Positions 46,940-55,580 of a stretch of DNA of 64,000 bases are shown here, in pieces. Source of the stretch: Thalassoroseus pseudoceratinae (lineage in GTDB: Bacteria > Planctomycetota > Planctomycetia > Planctomycetales > Planctomycetaceae); assembly GCF_011634775.1 (NCBI RefSeq), contig NZ_JAALXT010000003.1:372001-436000 (forward strand). The letters run 5' to 3'. Each line of letters opens with the position of its first letter. The stretch's first letter is position 1. The notes below the pieces were generated by a model, which saw nothing but the letters and a program-made list of their open reading frames with translations, was not told the DNA's origin and searched no databases. A program made the translations under genes and the position numbers.

Positions 46940-47052
46940 GCCACACCGAGTGGGAGGCGAAGATTCCGACGGTTATTCAGAATCTTTGAATCATACCGCC
47001 GACATCGAAATTTGTAGGTGGGGATCTGGGCAGTTGCTGAAGTTTCTCAAAA

Positions 47053-48489
47053 TTACGAGGTTTTCGCGTTGGCACGGAGAGCCTGCGTGACAACGTGACC
47101 GGCTACATCGGTGAGACGGAAATCACGCCCTTGGAAGCGGTAGGTCAACCGTTCGTGATCCAATCCCAGGAGATGGAGCACTGTTGCCTGGAAGTCGTGG
47201 ACATGCACCGGATTCTCGACCGCGAAATATCCGAGATCATCGGTTCTTCCGATGACTTGACCACCTTGCACGCCACCACCCGCCATCCAGAGTGAGTAAG
47301 CATCGATGTGATGGTCACGACCAAGACTGTCTCGTGGTTCGCCTTGCGGTGTCCGTCCAAACTCGCCGCCCCAAATGACCAATGTGTCCTCCAGCAATCC
47401 TCGTTGTTTCAAGTCTTTGACCAATGCAGCGGAAGCCTGATCCGTCTCTCGACATCGCGCATCCAATGACTTACCAAGATCGGTTCCGGGATTGCCGTGG
47501 TGATCCCAGTCGGTGTGATACAGTTGCACGAACCGCGTACCTTGTTCGACTAAACGTCTTGCGAGCAAACAGTTTCGCGCGAAAGATGGCTTCGCAGGAT
47601 CGACGCCGTATGAATTGAGGGTGGTCTCGGTTTCGCCACGCAGGTCCATCAGCTCGGGGGCGCTGGACTGCATTCGATAAGCCATTTCGTAGGCAGCGAT
47701 TCGGGTGCGGATTTCCGGATCGTTGACGGTTTCGTGACGCAGCGAATTCATCTGATTCACCGTTTGCACAAATTTCCCCTGAGCCGAAGCATCAAAACCA
47801 GCCGGGTTTGAAAGATTCAGAATGGGATCCGCCCCATTCAAAAACGGAACACCCTGGTAGGTTGTGGGAAGAAATCCGCTTCCCCAGAGTGGTGCACCAC
47901 CTCGGGGGCCACGCGGGCCGGATTGCAAGACGACGAAACCGGGAAGATTGCTGGATTCGCTTCCGATTCCATACGTCACCCACGCGCCCATACTCGGGCG
48001 GCCGAACCGTGACGATCCCGTGTTGGTAAATAATTTCGCGGGCCCATGGTTGAACACGTCCGTCTTCATCGAGCGGATCAAGCAGATATCGTCTGCGATG
48101 GAGGCTGTATGCGGTAGCAGTTCGGATAGCTCCATGCCGCATTCCCCCGCTCGATGGAATTTCCGGCGTGTGCCCAGCAGTTTCGCATTCTTCTTCAGAA
48201 ACGCGAACCGTTTGCCTTCCGTGTAGCTGTCGGGAATGACTTCCCCATCATGTTTCTGCAATTCCGGCTTGAAGTCGAACAGGTCTAGATGACTGGGGCC
48301 GCCCGCCATGAAAAGAAAGATCACGTTTTTCGCACGGGCCGGGAAATGCGTGGGTTGTGTGGCCATCGGTTCCGTCAACCGATCCGCAACGGCGTCTCGT
48401 CCCAGAAGCTGTGCCAATGCCACCGAGCCTAAACCGACTCCGCATTCCGCGAAGAAGTGTCGTCGTGTGCGTTCTTGCAATTGATTCAT
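47053..48489 (-). CDS. DUF1501 family protein without a neighbouring partner
   Basis: 478 residues. N terminus TRRHFFAECGVGLGSVALAQLLG is a twin-arginine-like signal. Family blocks: [81 protein letters not shown] and TLVIWGGEFGRTPQGE. It differs from the other DUF1501 protein in this window in the middle region. The usual DUF1549/DUF1553 gene is not upstream: only 177 bases separate it from the divergent DUF455 gene. Confidence 0.92.
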   Translation of the reverse strand: MNQLQERTRRHFFAECGVGLGSVALAQLLGRDAVADRLTEPMATQPTHFPARAKNVIFLFMAGGPSHLDLFDFKPELQKHDGEVIPDSYTEGKRFAFLKKNAKLLGTRRKFHRAGECGMELSELLPHTASIADDICLIRSMKTDVFNHGPAKLFTNTGSSRFGRPSMGAWVTYGIGSESSNLPGFVVLQSGPRGPRGGAPLWGSGFLPTTYQGVPFLNGADPILNLSNPAGFDASAQGKFVQTVNQMNSLRHETVNDPEIRTRIAAYEMAYRMQSSAPELMDLRGETETTLNSYGVDPAKPSFARNCLLARRLVEQGTRFVQLYHTDWDHHGNPGTDLGKSLDARCRETDQASAALVKDLKQRGLLEDTLVIWGGEFGRTPQGEPRDSLGRDHHIDAYSLWMAGGGVQGGQVIGRTDDLGYFAVENPVHVHDFQATVLHLLGLDHERLTYRFQGRDFRLTDVAGHVVTQALRANAKTS

Positions 48490-48666
48490 CGTGTCTGCTC
48501 ACTCTCAGATTGGCATTCCGACGGTGCTTTGCCGAGTGATTATATACAAAGGCTCAATCGAAGGCGAGAATTCAAGTCGATTGGAAACGCATACCGTGGG
48601 TTTCCGGCTGGCAAGTTGCTATTCTGCGCCGAAGCCCGATGCAACGAACTGAATTGAGATGTTGAA

Positions 48667-49536
48667 ATGGAACTCCGCCATTTTGCGGAGCGGATCTTAA
48701 AGTCCGCGTCCCTTGAGAAAAAACTCGCTGTTCCCGATTCACCCTTGTCGGACCGCGAACCCGGTGAACCATGGTTCCCGACGGAGCCGGTTCGCCCTGC
48801 GAATCTTCAGTTCGCACCGGCTCGGACTGCTCCAAAGATGCCGCATCCGAACACGTTACGTGACCCGCAGCGTCGTGGAGTGGCTCATCACATCATGGCC
48901 AACCACGAACTGCAAGCGTGTGAGGTGATGGCTCGCACTTTGGTGGCGTTTCCCCACGCCCCAACGGAATTTCGCATGGGGCTTGCGAAAGTGGTCCAAG
49001 ACGAACAACGACACACCAGAATGCATGCCCGGCATGCCGAACGGTGCGGCGTTGAATTCGGTTCCCTGCCGGTGAACTGTTACATTTGGAAGAAGTCGCT
49101 GGAGTTCAGCAGCGTGTTGGACTACCTCGCCGGAATTCCATTGACGTTCGAAGGAGCGAATTTAGACCATTCTTTGGAGTGGAAGACCGCGTTCGACGTC
49201 GCGGGCGACAAAAAGAGTGCGGCCTGCATGCAAGTGATTCACGACGACGAAATCGAGCATGTTCGTTTTGGGATGGAGTGGCTGCGGCAGTTGAAAACTG
49301 ATGATCAAACCGAGTGGACCGCGTTCGAGGAACATCTCAATTGGCCGTTGCGTCCGGAGAAATCGGTTGGCAATCATTTCAACTCCGCACCGCGATTGGC
49401 GGCCGGGATGAGTGCCGAGTTCATCGAACTTCTACGTCACGCATGGGAAACCGCAGAGCCAATCGGTTCTAACACGAACCGCCCGAATCGTCAGTCCAGC
49501 GACAAAGAGGCCCAGTCCAACACAGAGTCCAAATAG
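48667..49536 (+). CDS. DUF455 ferritin-like protein
   Basis: 289 residues of the ferritin-like DUF455 family. Metal-ligand candidates are in HHIMANHELQACEVMART, VVQDEQRHTRMHARHAERCG and VIHDDEIEHVRFGMEWL, giving two Glu/His pairs in a four-helix bundle. The C-terminal tail (about 30 residues) is polar and its coding bases overlap the convergent methyltransferase by 46 bases. Some relatives are annotated as tRNA-hydroxylase-like; function here unproven. Confidence 0.85.
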   Translation: MELRHFAERILKSASLEKKLAVPDSPLSDREPGEPWFPTEPVRPANLQFAPARTAPKMPHPNTLRDPQRRGVAHHIMANHELQACEVMARTLVAFPHAPTEFRMGLAKVVQDEQRHTRMHARHAERCGVEFGSLPVNCYIWKKSLEFSSVLDYLAGIPLTFEGANLDHSLEWKTAFDVAGDKKSAACMQVIHDDEIEHVRFGMEWLRQLKTDDQTEWTAFEEHLNWPLRPEKSVGNHFNSAPRLAAGMSAEFIELLRHAWETAEPIGSNTNRPNRQSSDKEAQSNTESK

Positions 49537-50690
49537 ATTTCGTCGAGACCCGCTGTCTGCTTCAATTGTTGATATTCACGGAATGCTTCTTGTTGATTCT
49601 CGCTCGTCGGCTCTCGACGCACCGCACGGATCAGCACGTTCTTCGCTGTATGTTCCATGTCGATGAATTCGACCACCTGCGTGCGATAGCCGACTGCCTC
49701 CAACGCTTTGGCACGCAGTGAATCGGTCAACAGGGTCGCAAGACGCTCTTGAAGAATGCCGTGTTGTTGCATGCCCGCGAGCCAATCTGGTGTGATCTTT
49801 CGGGCCAACTCGTGCTGACAGCACGGAACCGCGAGGATCACGTTGGCATTCCACCGCACGGCTTGTGCGATGGCATCGTCCGTTGCGGTGTCGCAAGCGT
49901 GGAGCGAAACGGCCAGGTGGACGGGTTCGTTGGTATCGAACGCGGCGATGTCCCCTTCTTCAAAACGAAGCCCACGAAGTCCAAGCCGACTGGCAATTCG
50001 TTGACAATCCGCCAGAACAGCCGTCTTGCGATCCAGGCCCACGATGGAAACAACACGTCCGTGAATTTTCGTCAAAAGGTGATGTAACGCGAATGTGAGA
50101 TAGCTTTTCCCGCATCCGAAGTCGACCACATTTAACGGACCATCTTTTGGCAGGCTTGGAATGATATGTTCGACGAGTTCCAGATACCGATTGATTTGTC
50201 GGAATTTGCGTTGTCGGTTCGCCTTCACTCGACCTTCGGCGGTCATGACTCCAATGGCGGCGAGAAAGTCGCATGGTTCACCATCGGGGATCAGGTGTTG
50301 TTTGCGTCGGTTGTGATCCGTGACCAGCGAACTCGTGTGGGACGGCGGCGACTGACTGAGCTTCGCATGCCCTTTCTTGTTCAAACGCAATTGGTAGTCG
50401 GCAGTGGTCGTCATAAGATGACAGTCCCGATACCGGGTGCCGATCAATTCTTGCAACCGCTCGGAAACCGCTTCCGCCGTCACATTCTCATGAGTTTCTT
50501 CACGGTCATATCGGTGAGCGAATTGGTAAAGCAGCTCGCCGCGGATCTTCAACGGAGACACCGTGATCTTGCGGGCGGATTCCTGCCGATTCTTGGGCCG
50601 ACTCAGCACGGCACTGATGAGAGTCCCCGCTTGAACTGCGTTTTCGAGATGTCCGGCGAAGGTTTCGGGATCGGAATTCGGGGCCGTCAT
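49491..50690 (-). CDS. Class I SAM-dependent methyltransferase (Methyltransf_32 type)
   Basis: 399 residues from an ATG with GGAGAGGAA upstream; the frame extends further without similarity. An N-terminal domain of about 150 residues (RYRDCHLMTTTADYQLRLNKKGHAKLS) precedes the Rossmann methyltransferase: motif I VVDFGCGKSYLTFALHHLL, motif II in VSIVGLDRKTA, and the acceptor region LAVSLHACDTATDDAI and ILAVPCCQHELARK. The family is found in eukaryotes (METTL25/RRNAD1-like) and bacteria. Substrate not known; rRNA or protein are possible. One base separates it from the HEAT lipoprotein gene. Confidence 0.83.
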   Translation of the reverse strand: MTAPNSDPETFAGHLENAVQAGTLISAVLSRPKNRQESARKITVSPLKIRGELLYQFAHRYDREETHENVTAEAVSERLQELIGTRYRDCHLMTTTADYQLRLNKKGHAKLSQSPPSHTSSLVTDHNRRKQHLIPDGEPCDFLAAIGVMTAEGRVKANRQRKFRQINRYLELVEHIIPSLPKDGPLNVVDFGCGKSYLTFALHHLLTKIHGRVVSIVGLDRKTAVLADCQRIASRLGLRGLRFEEGDIAAFDTNEPVHLAVSLHACDTATDDAIAQAVRWNANVILAVPCCQHELARKITPDWLAGMQQHGILQERLATLLTDSLRAKALEAVGYRTQVVEFIDMEHTAKNVLIRAVRREPTSENQQEAFREYQQLKQTAGLDEIYLDSVLDWASLSLD

Positions 50691-50691
50691 C

Positions 50692-51363
50692 TTATTCCTC
50701 TCCACCGGATTGTTCGATGGACTGAATCGCTGCGGTTGTAGCGTCGCGGATACTAACGTCGGGATCGTTCGCCAAACGACGCAAGGTCGGCAACGCAGGT
50801 TGGGCGTCGGACCCAATCGCCCCGAGGGCTTTCACGGCTTGCAACCGGATGATGCTGCGAGGATCTCGGAGCACATCCGTGAGCAATGGAACGGCCTGTT
50901 TCGCGGTCGGCCCCATCTGTTGCAGTTTGACCAGAGAACCGACTTCGCGACGCCGGACAGACTCCATCAATACTTCCAGAGGTTCCACTCGGCTGGGATC
51001 GATTTGCACGATCGCGTAAGCCACTGCCAGTCGTGCCGATCGATCGTCCTCGCGGTTCAGTCGTTCGATCAACTCGGGAACTGCTTGGATTGCGGTTGTA
51101 CCTTGTCGTCCGAGTGCGGCCGCGGAAAGTCGCCGAACGTCTGCGTCAGTGTCGTTCAGCGACTCAACAAGGGCGGGAATTGATTCCTTCCGTTCCCCCT
51201 TCATCTCCGCCAATGTTCGTGCACCAGATTGCCGAGTTTGAGTCTCATGGGACTTCAATTGCTCGACCGATTCCGCGACGTCACCGTTTCCACAGCCGAA
51301 CACGATCAAACACGATCCTAGTGCGATCCAATACCGGGGGAATTGAGTTTCAAGTGCTCTCAT
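50692..51363 (-). CDS. HEAT-repeat lipoprotein
   Basis: 223 residues with a lipoprotein signal ending LIVFGC (Cys at about 24). The mature part is about five HEAT/Armadillo-type helical pairs: ALVESLNDTDADVRRLSAAALG, LIERLNREDDRSARLAVAYAI, LLTDVLRDPRSIIRLQAVKALGAIG and LRRLANDPDVSIRDATTAAI. Such repeats bind proteins. Sits between ruvX (22 bases) and the methyltransferase (one base), in one probable transcript. Confidence 0.88.
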   Translation of the reverse strand: MRALETQFPRYWIALGSCLIVFGCGNGDVAESVEQLKSHETQTRQSGARTLAEMKGERKESIPALVESLNDTDADVRRLSAAALGRQGTTAIQAVPELIERLNREDDRSARLAVAYAIVQIDPSRVEPLEVLMESVRRREVGSLVKLQQMGPTAKQAVPLLTDVLRDPRSIIRLQAVKALGAIGSDAQPALPTLRRLANDPDVSIRDATTAAIQSIEQSGGEE

Positions 51364-51385
51364 TCGATTGCCGCCGACCGTAAGA

Positions 51386-51868
51386 CTACATCGATTCCGG
51401 AGATTTCTCGCGATCGGGGGCGTCCAGGTAAGCCTGCAACATGAATTGAGCCGCCAGCTTGTCGAGACGGGCCTGACGCTTCTTCTTACTCAACCCGGCT
51501 TCCAACAACGCTTCCTCCGCACGAGCGGACGTATACCGCTCGTCCCAATAGCGGATCGGCAAGCCAGTGAGGTCGGCGAGCCATTGCCCGAACTCGCGAG
51601 ATTCCTTCGCTTTTTGACCTTCATCGCCACTGAGATGAACCGGCAAACCAACAACCAACGCCTTGATCCGATTCTCCGAAACGACTTGCAAGAAGTGTTT
51701 CGCATCGAGCGGTTCAGTGCGTCGGTTGTAGTTTTCCAGAGGACCGGCGAATTTCTGATCCGGAGACGAAACCGCCAAGCCCACGCGTTTTGTTCCGTAG
51801 TCAACACCTAACAGACGACCGTTGGTGGGAAATTCAGCGGGGGTGGGAGTCTCGACTTCGGAATTCAT
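51386..51868 (-). CDS. ruvX: Putative pre-16S rRNA nuclease / Holliday junction resolvase-like YqgF
   Basis: 160 residues of the RNase H-like YqgF/RuvX family. Active-site Asp in LLGVDYGTKRVGLAVS, Glu in a later block (WDERYTSARAEEALLEAG), and Asp near the C terminus (KLAAQFMLQAYLDA). VGLPVHLSGDEG is the family's second motif. In E. coli the protein matures the 5' end of 16S rRNA. Two bases from the mannose-1-phosphate gene. Confidence 0.9.
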   Translation of the reverse strand: MNSEVETPTPAEFPTNGRLLGVDYGTKRVGLAVSSPDQKFAGPLENYNRRTEPLDAKHFLQVVSENRIKALVVGLPVHLSGDEGQKAKESREFGQWLADLTGLPIRYWDERYTSARAEEALLEAGLSKKKRQARLDKLAAQFMLQAYLDAPDREKSPESM

Positions 51869-51870
51869 CC

Positions 51871-52944
51871 TTACAAGTACCCCTCGAAACCGAGTTCCTT
51901 AAGTTTGCCGACTAATTCCTTGACGGCACCGGGATCGTCTTTCTTCGCGACGAGTGTGGCATCCGGTGTGTGCACGATGATGCAGTCTTCGATGCCTGCG
52001 GTACCGATGAGGTGATCGGGGTCCAGCGAACGAATGATGCACCCGGTCGTCTTGAGTCCGCAGTGTTGGCCGTCGATGGTGTTGTCGTTTTCGTCTTGCG
52101 AGAGCAATCGCGGCAATGCTTCCCAACTGCCAACGTCGTCCCATTGAAACGGCGCTTCGATGACAGCCGCATGAGCGGTGCGTTCGAGCACAGCATGATC
52201 GACGGAGATGGATTTCATCTCTGGGAAGAGTCGTTCCAAGGCTTCATCGAAGCCCCCTTCGATTGCGTGGGCGAGTTCCATCAACGTGGTGTGAATCGTT
52301 GGCTCGTATTCTTTCAACGCATCGAGAATTGCCTGAGCACGCCAGACAAAAATGCCACAATTCCAATAGTATTTGCCCGCCGCGACGAGTTCAGCAGCCC
52401 GTTCGGCATCCGGTTTTTCTTTGAAACCGGCTACTTGGAACGCCCCTTCGGCCGCGGGAATACTTTCACCACGTTCAATGTAACCAAAGCCGGTCGCTGG
52501 ATATGTGGGGGGGACACCAAACAGCACGAAAGCGTCGGGGTTCGCTTCGACGATCGAGACCGCACGGCGAGCGGCATCTTGGAAGACCTCGACAGGGCCG
52601 ATGACATGGTCCGCAGGCATGACCAGCATGACGGCATCGGGATCTTTCGCGAGCAGTTGAATCGCCGCCAATCCGATACACGGGGCGGTATTGCGTCCGC
52701 ACGGTTCCACGAGAATTTGCGATGCCGGAACATCAGAAAGCTGCCGAGATGTTTCGACGGCCTGGCTGCGATTCGTCACCACCCAGGCATTTTCACTGGG
52801 AATCCAAGGCGTGACACGGTCGAGCGTGCCTTGAATCATCGTCCGTTCACCCGCCAACTTCAGCAGTTGCTTCGGACGCTCGTGACGACTTTGCGGCCAA
52901 AACCGAGTTCCACTGCCTCCCGCCATAATTACTGCATGTAGCAT
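51871..52944 (-). CDS. Mannose-1-phosphate guanylyltransferase
   Basis: 357 residues; forms GDP-mannose from GTP and mannose-1-phosphate. Nucleotide-binding motif [26 protein letters not shown], then [39 protein letters not shown] and [10 protein letters not shown], all typical of ManC-type enzymes without the fused isomerase half. Gives precursor for surface polysaccharide; the sugar transferase gene is 121 bases upstream in the same run. Confidence 0.93.
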   Translation of the reverse strand: MLHAVIMAGGSGTRFWPQSRHERPKQLLKLAGERTMIQGTLDRVTPWIPSENAWVVTNRSQAVETSRQLSDVPASQILVEPCGRNTAPCIGLAAIQLLAKDPDAVMLVMPADHVIGPVEVFQDAARRAVSIVEANPDAFVLFGVPPTYPATGFGYIERGESIPAAEGAFQVAGFKEKPDAERAAELVAAGKYYWNCGIFVWRAQAILDALKEYEPTIHTTLMELAHAIEGGFDEALERLFPEMKSISVDHAVLERTAHAAVIEAPFQWDDVGSWEALPRLLSQDENDNTIDGQHCGLKTTGCIIRSLDPDHLIGTAGIEDCIIVHTPDATLVAKKDDPGAVKELVGKLKELGFEGYL

Positions 52945-53065
52945 CGTCTCAGATCCCTTGCGACTTGTTGCCTATCGGATTCATCCCTGAACGACCGGTA
53001 GTTTAGCAACTGCCAAGGGGCGAGGCGAGAGTCACGCAGGTCTCATCGCATCGGAATCCAACGGT

Positions 53066-53860
53066 CTACACGGCCCCTTTACCAGAGATGACCACCCCGA
53101 ATGTTCGCAGCAAAATCCGAGCATCGTTGCCGGGCGAGCAATTTTCCATGTAGATCAAATCGTAACGAATCTTGCGGCGAAAACCGTCCAAGTCGTTGTC
53201 GTATCCATTGACGACCTGAGCCAAGCCCGTCAACCCGGGTTTCAGTCCCAGTCGTTGTGGATAGTCGGGAATATCGGCGGTCAGTTTTCCAACAAATTCC
53301 GGACGCTCCGGACGTGGACCCACCATGGACATATCGCCGCGGAGAATGTTCCAGAGTTGCGGAAGTTCATCCAATCGAGTTCGGCGAAGGAAGCGACCAA
53401 TCCGAGTCACACGAGGGTCGCCTTTGGTGGCGAATTGGGCACCATTTCGCTCGGCATCGGTTCGCATCGTGCGAAACTTGTACATGGTAAAAGGGCGACC
53501 GTAACCGAATTGTTGCCGACGGTCCGTGCGGCGACGTTCGTATGGCACGGGGCCCGTTGTCGCTCCACGCCGGCTTGCTCGACGCGAATTCAAGCCCACC
53601 CGCACTTGCCGAAACAGTACCGGCCCTGGTGAGGTCAGTCGAATCAAAACCGCGACGAGAAGCAACACAGGCGAAAGAACGACCAACATGCTTGACGCCA
53701 GGACAATGTCAATTGCACGTTTGAAGAAACGAGTCGTGGTCGAGATCTCGTCGAGGTGTCGACGTGGTCGATCGGTATCGATTCGACGGAGCCACTGGAC
53801 CTCGGGATGAGTCGGTCGGACCTCCAACGATCGATCCGCAATCGGTTCGCAGATTTGCAT
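53066..53860 (-). CDS. Undecaprenyl-phosphate sugar transferase (exopolysaccharide initiator)
   Basis: 264 residues with a perfect GAGGAGGAA ribosome site. One membrane segment (IVLASSMLVVLSPVLLLVAVLI, about 48-70) is followed by the bacterial sugar transferase domain: FRQVRVGL, MYKFRTMRTDAERNG, RIGRFLRRTRLDELPQLWNILRGDMSMVGPRPE, LKPGLTGLAQVNG-like segment and RYDLIYMEN. It lacks the long N-terminal membrane part of WbaP-type enzymes, like WcaJ-short forms and PglC. An unusual Arg-rich insert (SRRASRRGATTGPVPYERRR) lies between FRQVRVGL and MYKFRT. Confidence 0.92.
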   Translation of the reverse strand: MQICEPIADRSLEVRPTHPEVQWLRRIDTDRPRRHLDEISTTTRFFKRAIDIVLASSMLVVLSPVLLLVAVLIRLTSPGPVLFRQVRVGLNSRRASRRGATTGPVPYERRRTDRRQQFGYGRPFTMYKFRTMRTDAERNGAQFATKGDPRVTRIGRFLRRTRLDELPQLWNILRGDMSMVGPRPERPEFVGKLTADIPDYPQRLGLKPGLTGLAQVVNGYDNDLDGFRRKIRYDLIYMENCSPGNDARILLRTFGVVISGKGAV

Positions 53861-54043
53861 TGATCACTTCCTCCTCACAGTTTGCGCGAGCGACATGAGA
53901 CCAAGGTCCCCGTGGAATGTCACTCAACATACGGAGGGAGAATGACTACTGAAAAGTTCGTTTCCCCCGTTTTGCAAGGACTGTGAGAAATTCGCGTCGC
54001 GAGCCAACTGTTGCGATGTTTTGTTGCAGATCGGCAACATTCA

Positions 54044-55393
54044 TCAGGAGTGATTCGCCGCAATCCGACTTTCGATCGCCACACGTATGCAGGGAAGGAA
54101 TCCCGTCCAATTTCGCAAGCGGTCCCGTAGCCGCGGATGGACGAAGACACGGACACGTTTCACAAAGTCATCGAACTGCTCCCGTGCTAACGATGCGACC
54201 ACGGGAGACACGTCGGCCAGCCATCGTGCGCGTTCTTCCTTCGGATAATGGATTTGCACGCGGAATTGCACTTCTCGATGCACAGGCGGAGCATCGATCA
54301 CGATATCCGTTTTCCGAACTTCACACCCCAATTGCTTCGATGCCTCGTTCGCCACCTGCGAGCACACCGCGACCAAGTCGCCAAACGGTCTGCCAGCGAG
54401 CAACCGATATAAATCCTCGTGCTGGAAAATGCTGAGTTCGTGCACGAGCTTGTAGAGGACGCGTTGCGAGCCGAACAGTTCGTCGATCATTTCGTTTTTC
54501 GGAAGCTCGCTCGCGTGTCGTTTCAGTTCCTCGATGGCCTCCGCATCGCCCATGCGGAAGAAGGACTGCAGATCGAGTCGTGGCGACAGCTCATAAAAAA
54601 TTCGCGCGAATTGACACGTCGCCGCTCGCACCGTGTGATGCCAATAGACTTCGCTGAACATCACGTATCGAGCGAACACCATCATCTCAGCGGCAGTGCG
54701 ACCTTTCTCACTGATCGCCAGCCCGGTTCCGTCGGAATCGAGCATCAGTGATTGCATTAATCGGTTGCGGTCGAAGTTCCGTCCATACGGTACGCCGCAA
54801 TGCAGGCTGTCTCGATGAAGATAATCCATCTTGTCGATGTCAATGGGACCGGACAACACGGAATCCGCCAACCGCAAGCCGGGCGACGTCGCCGAGTGTG
54901 TCAGCACGGACAACACTTCCTCCGGTTCGATCTCCCACCGCTCCCGCAACACCGTCGACAGTTCCGGTTCCAATAGGAATTCCCGCGCGAAGGCCTCGTG
55001 CGGCGGCAGATTCGGGAGAGCCATGTCCTCGATCGGATGGCAGAACGGCCAATGCCCCAGGTCATGCAACAGGGCGGAAGCCAGCAGCACGTCGATTGTG
55101 TGCCGGTCCGCGATGGCCTCGAATCGGGGATCTTTGCCGAGTTGGCGAAGGTATCGAATCGCGTTGTGAAACACACCCAACGCATGTTCGAACCGTGTAT
55201 GCGTGGCTCCCGGATAAACCAGCGAGGTCAGTCCGAGTTGGGAGATCTGCCGAAGCCGTTGGAATTGCGGAGTATCCACGAGCGCTCGAACACGCGGCGT
55301 GAACGGGACGTCTTGTTCCACGGGAATTCGCACCAATCCGCGATCATCCCCACTCTGCGACAACTCCGGCACATCCTGTAAGACATTTGGCAT
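54044..55393 (-). CDS. HD-domain phosphohydrolase (SAMHD1/dGTPase-like)
   Basis: 449 residues. The HD motif reads LVYPGATHTRFEHALGVFHNA then LLHDLGHWPFCHPIED, with Asp in ID KMDYLHRD further on (SGPIDIDKMDYLHRD). This is the pattern of metal-dependent SAMHD1-like HD hydrolases that cleave dNTPs or other nucleotides. The C-terminal half is family-specific. Divergent from the PQQ gene; GTGACAA-type repeats lie in the intervening region. Confidence 0.87.
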   Translation of the reverse strand: MPNVLQDVPELSQSGDDRGLVRIPVEQDVPFTPRVRALVDTPQFQRLRQISQLGLTSLVYPGATHTRFEHALGVFHNAIRYLRQLGKDPRFEAIADRHTIDVLLASALLHDLGHWPFCHPIEDMALPNLPPHEAFAREFLLEPELSTVLRERWEIEPEEVLSVLTHSATSPGLRLADSVLSGPIDIDKMDYLHRDSLHCGVPYGRNFDRNRLMQSLMLDSDGTGLAISEKGRTAAEMMVFARYVMFSEVYWHHTVRAATCQFARIFYELSPRLDLQSFFRMGDAEAIEELKRHASELPKNEMIDELFGSQRVLYKLVHELSIFQHEDLYRLLAGRPFGDLVAVCSQVANEASKQLGCEVRKTDIVIDAPPVHREVQFRVQIHYPKEERARWLADVSPVVASLAREQFDDFVKRVRVFVHPRLRDRLRNWTGFLPCIRVAIESRIAANHS

Positions 55394-55440
55394 CAGCGTA
55401 AAGATCTAATTTTTTTGTACGTGAATGGCGTGTTTTGGAC

Positions 55441-55487
55441 TCACAACATCGTAGCAGGTCAAATCGTGACAACGGAAGTTGTGACAA
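55441..55487. promoter_or_regulatory. Repeat cluster in the HD/PQQ divergent promoter
   Basis: GTGACAA occurs twice 15 bases apart (55466-55472 and 55481-55487) and TCACAAC at 55441-55447 is the reverse complement of GTTGTGA at 55478-55484. ACAAC-GGAA-GTTGT within it can form a small stem with a tetraloop. Could be an operator for one or both divergent genes; inference only. Confidence 0.3.
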
Positions 55488-55580
55488 TTCATTCGCCATC
55501 GCTTCGACATCCCGAACCCACTTGGATACACTGATGCTTCAACCGGATATTGTTTTTTCAGAGTGGGAAGGATTCATTGC

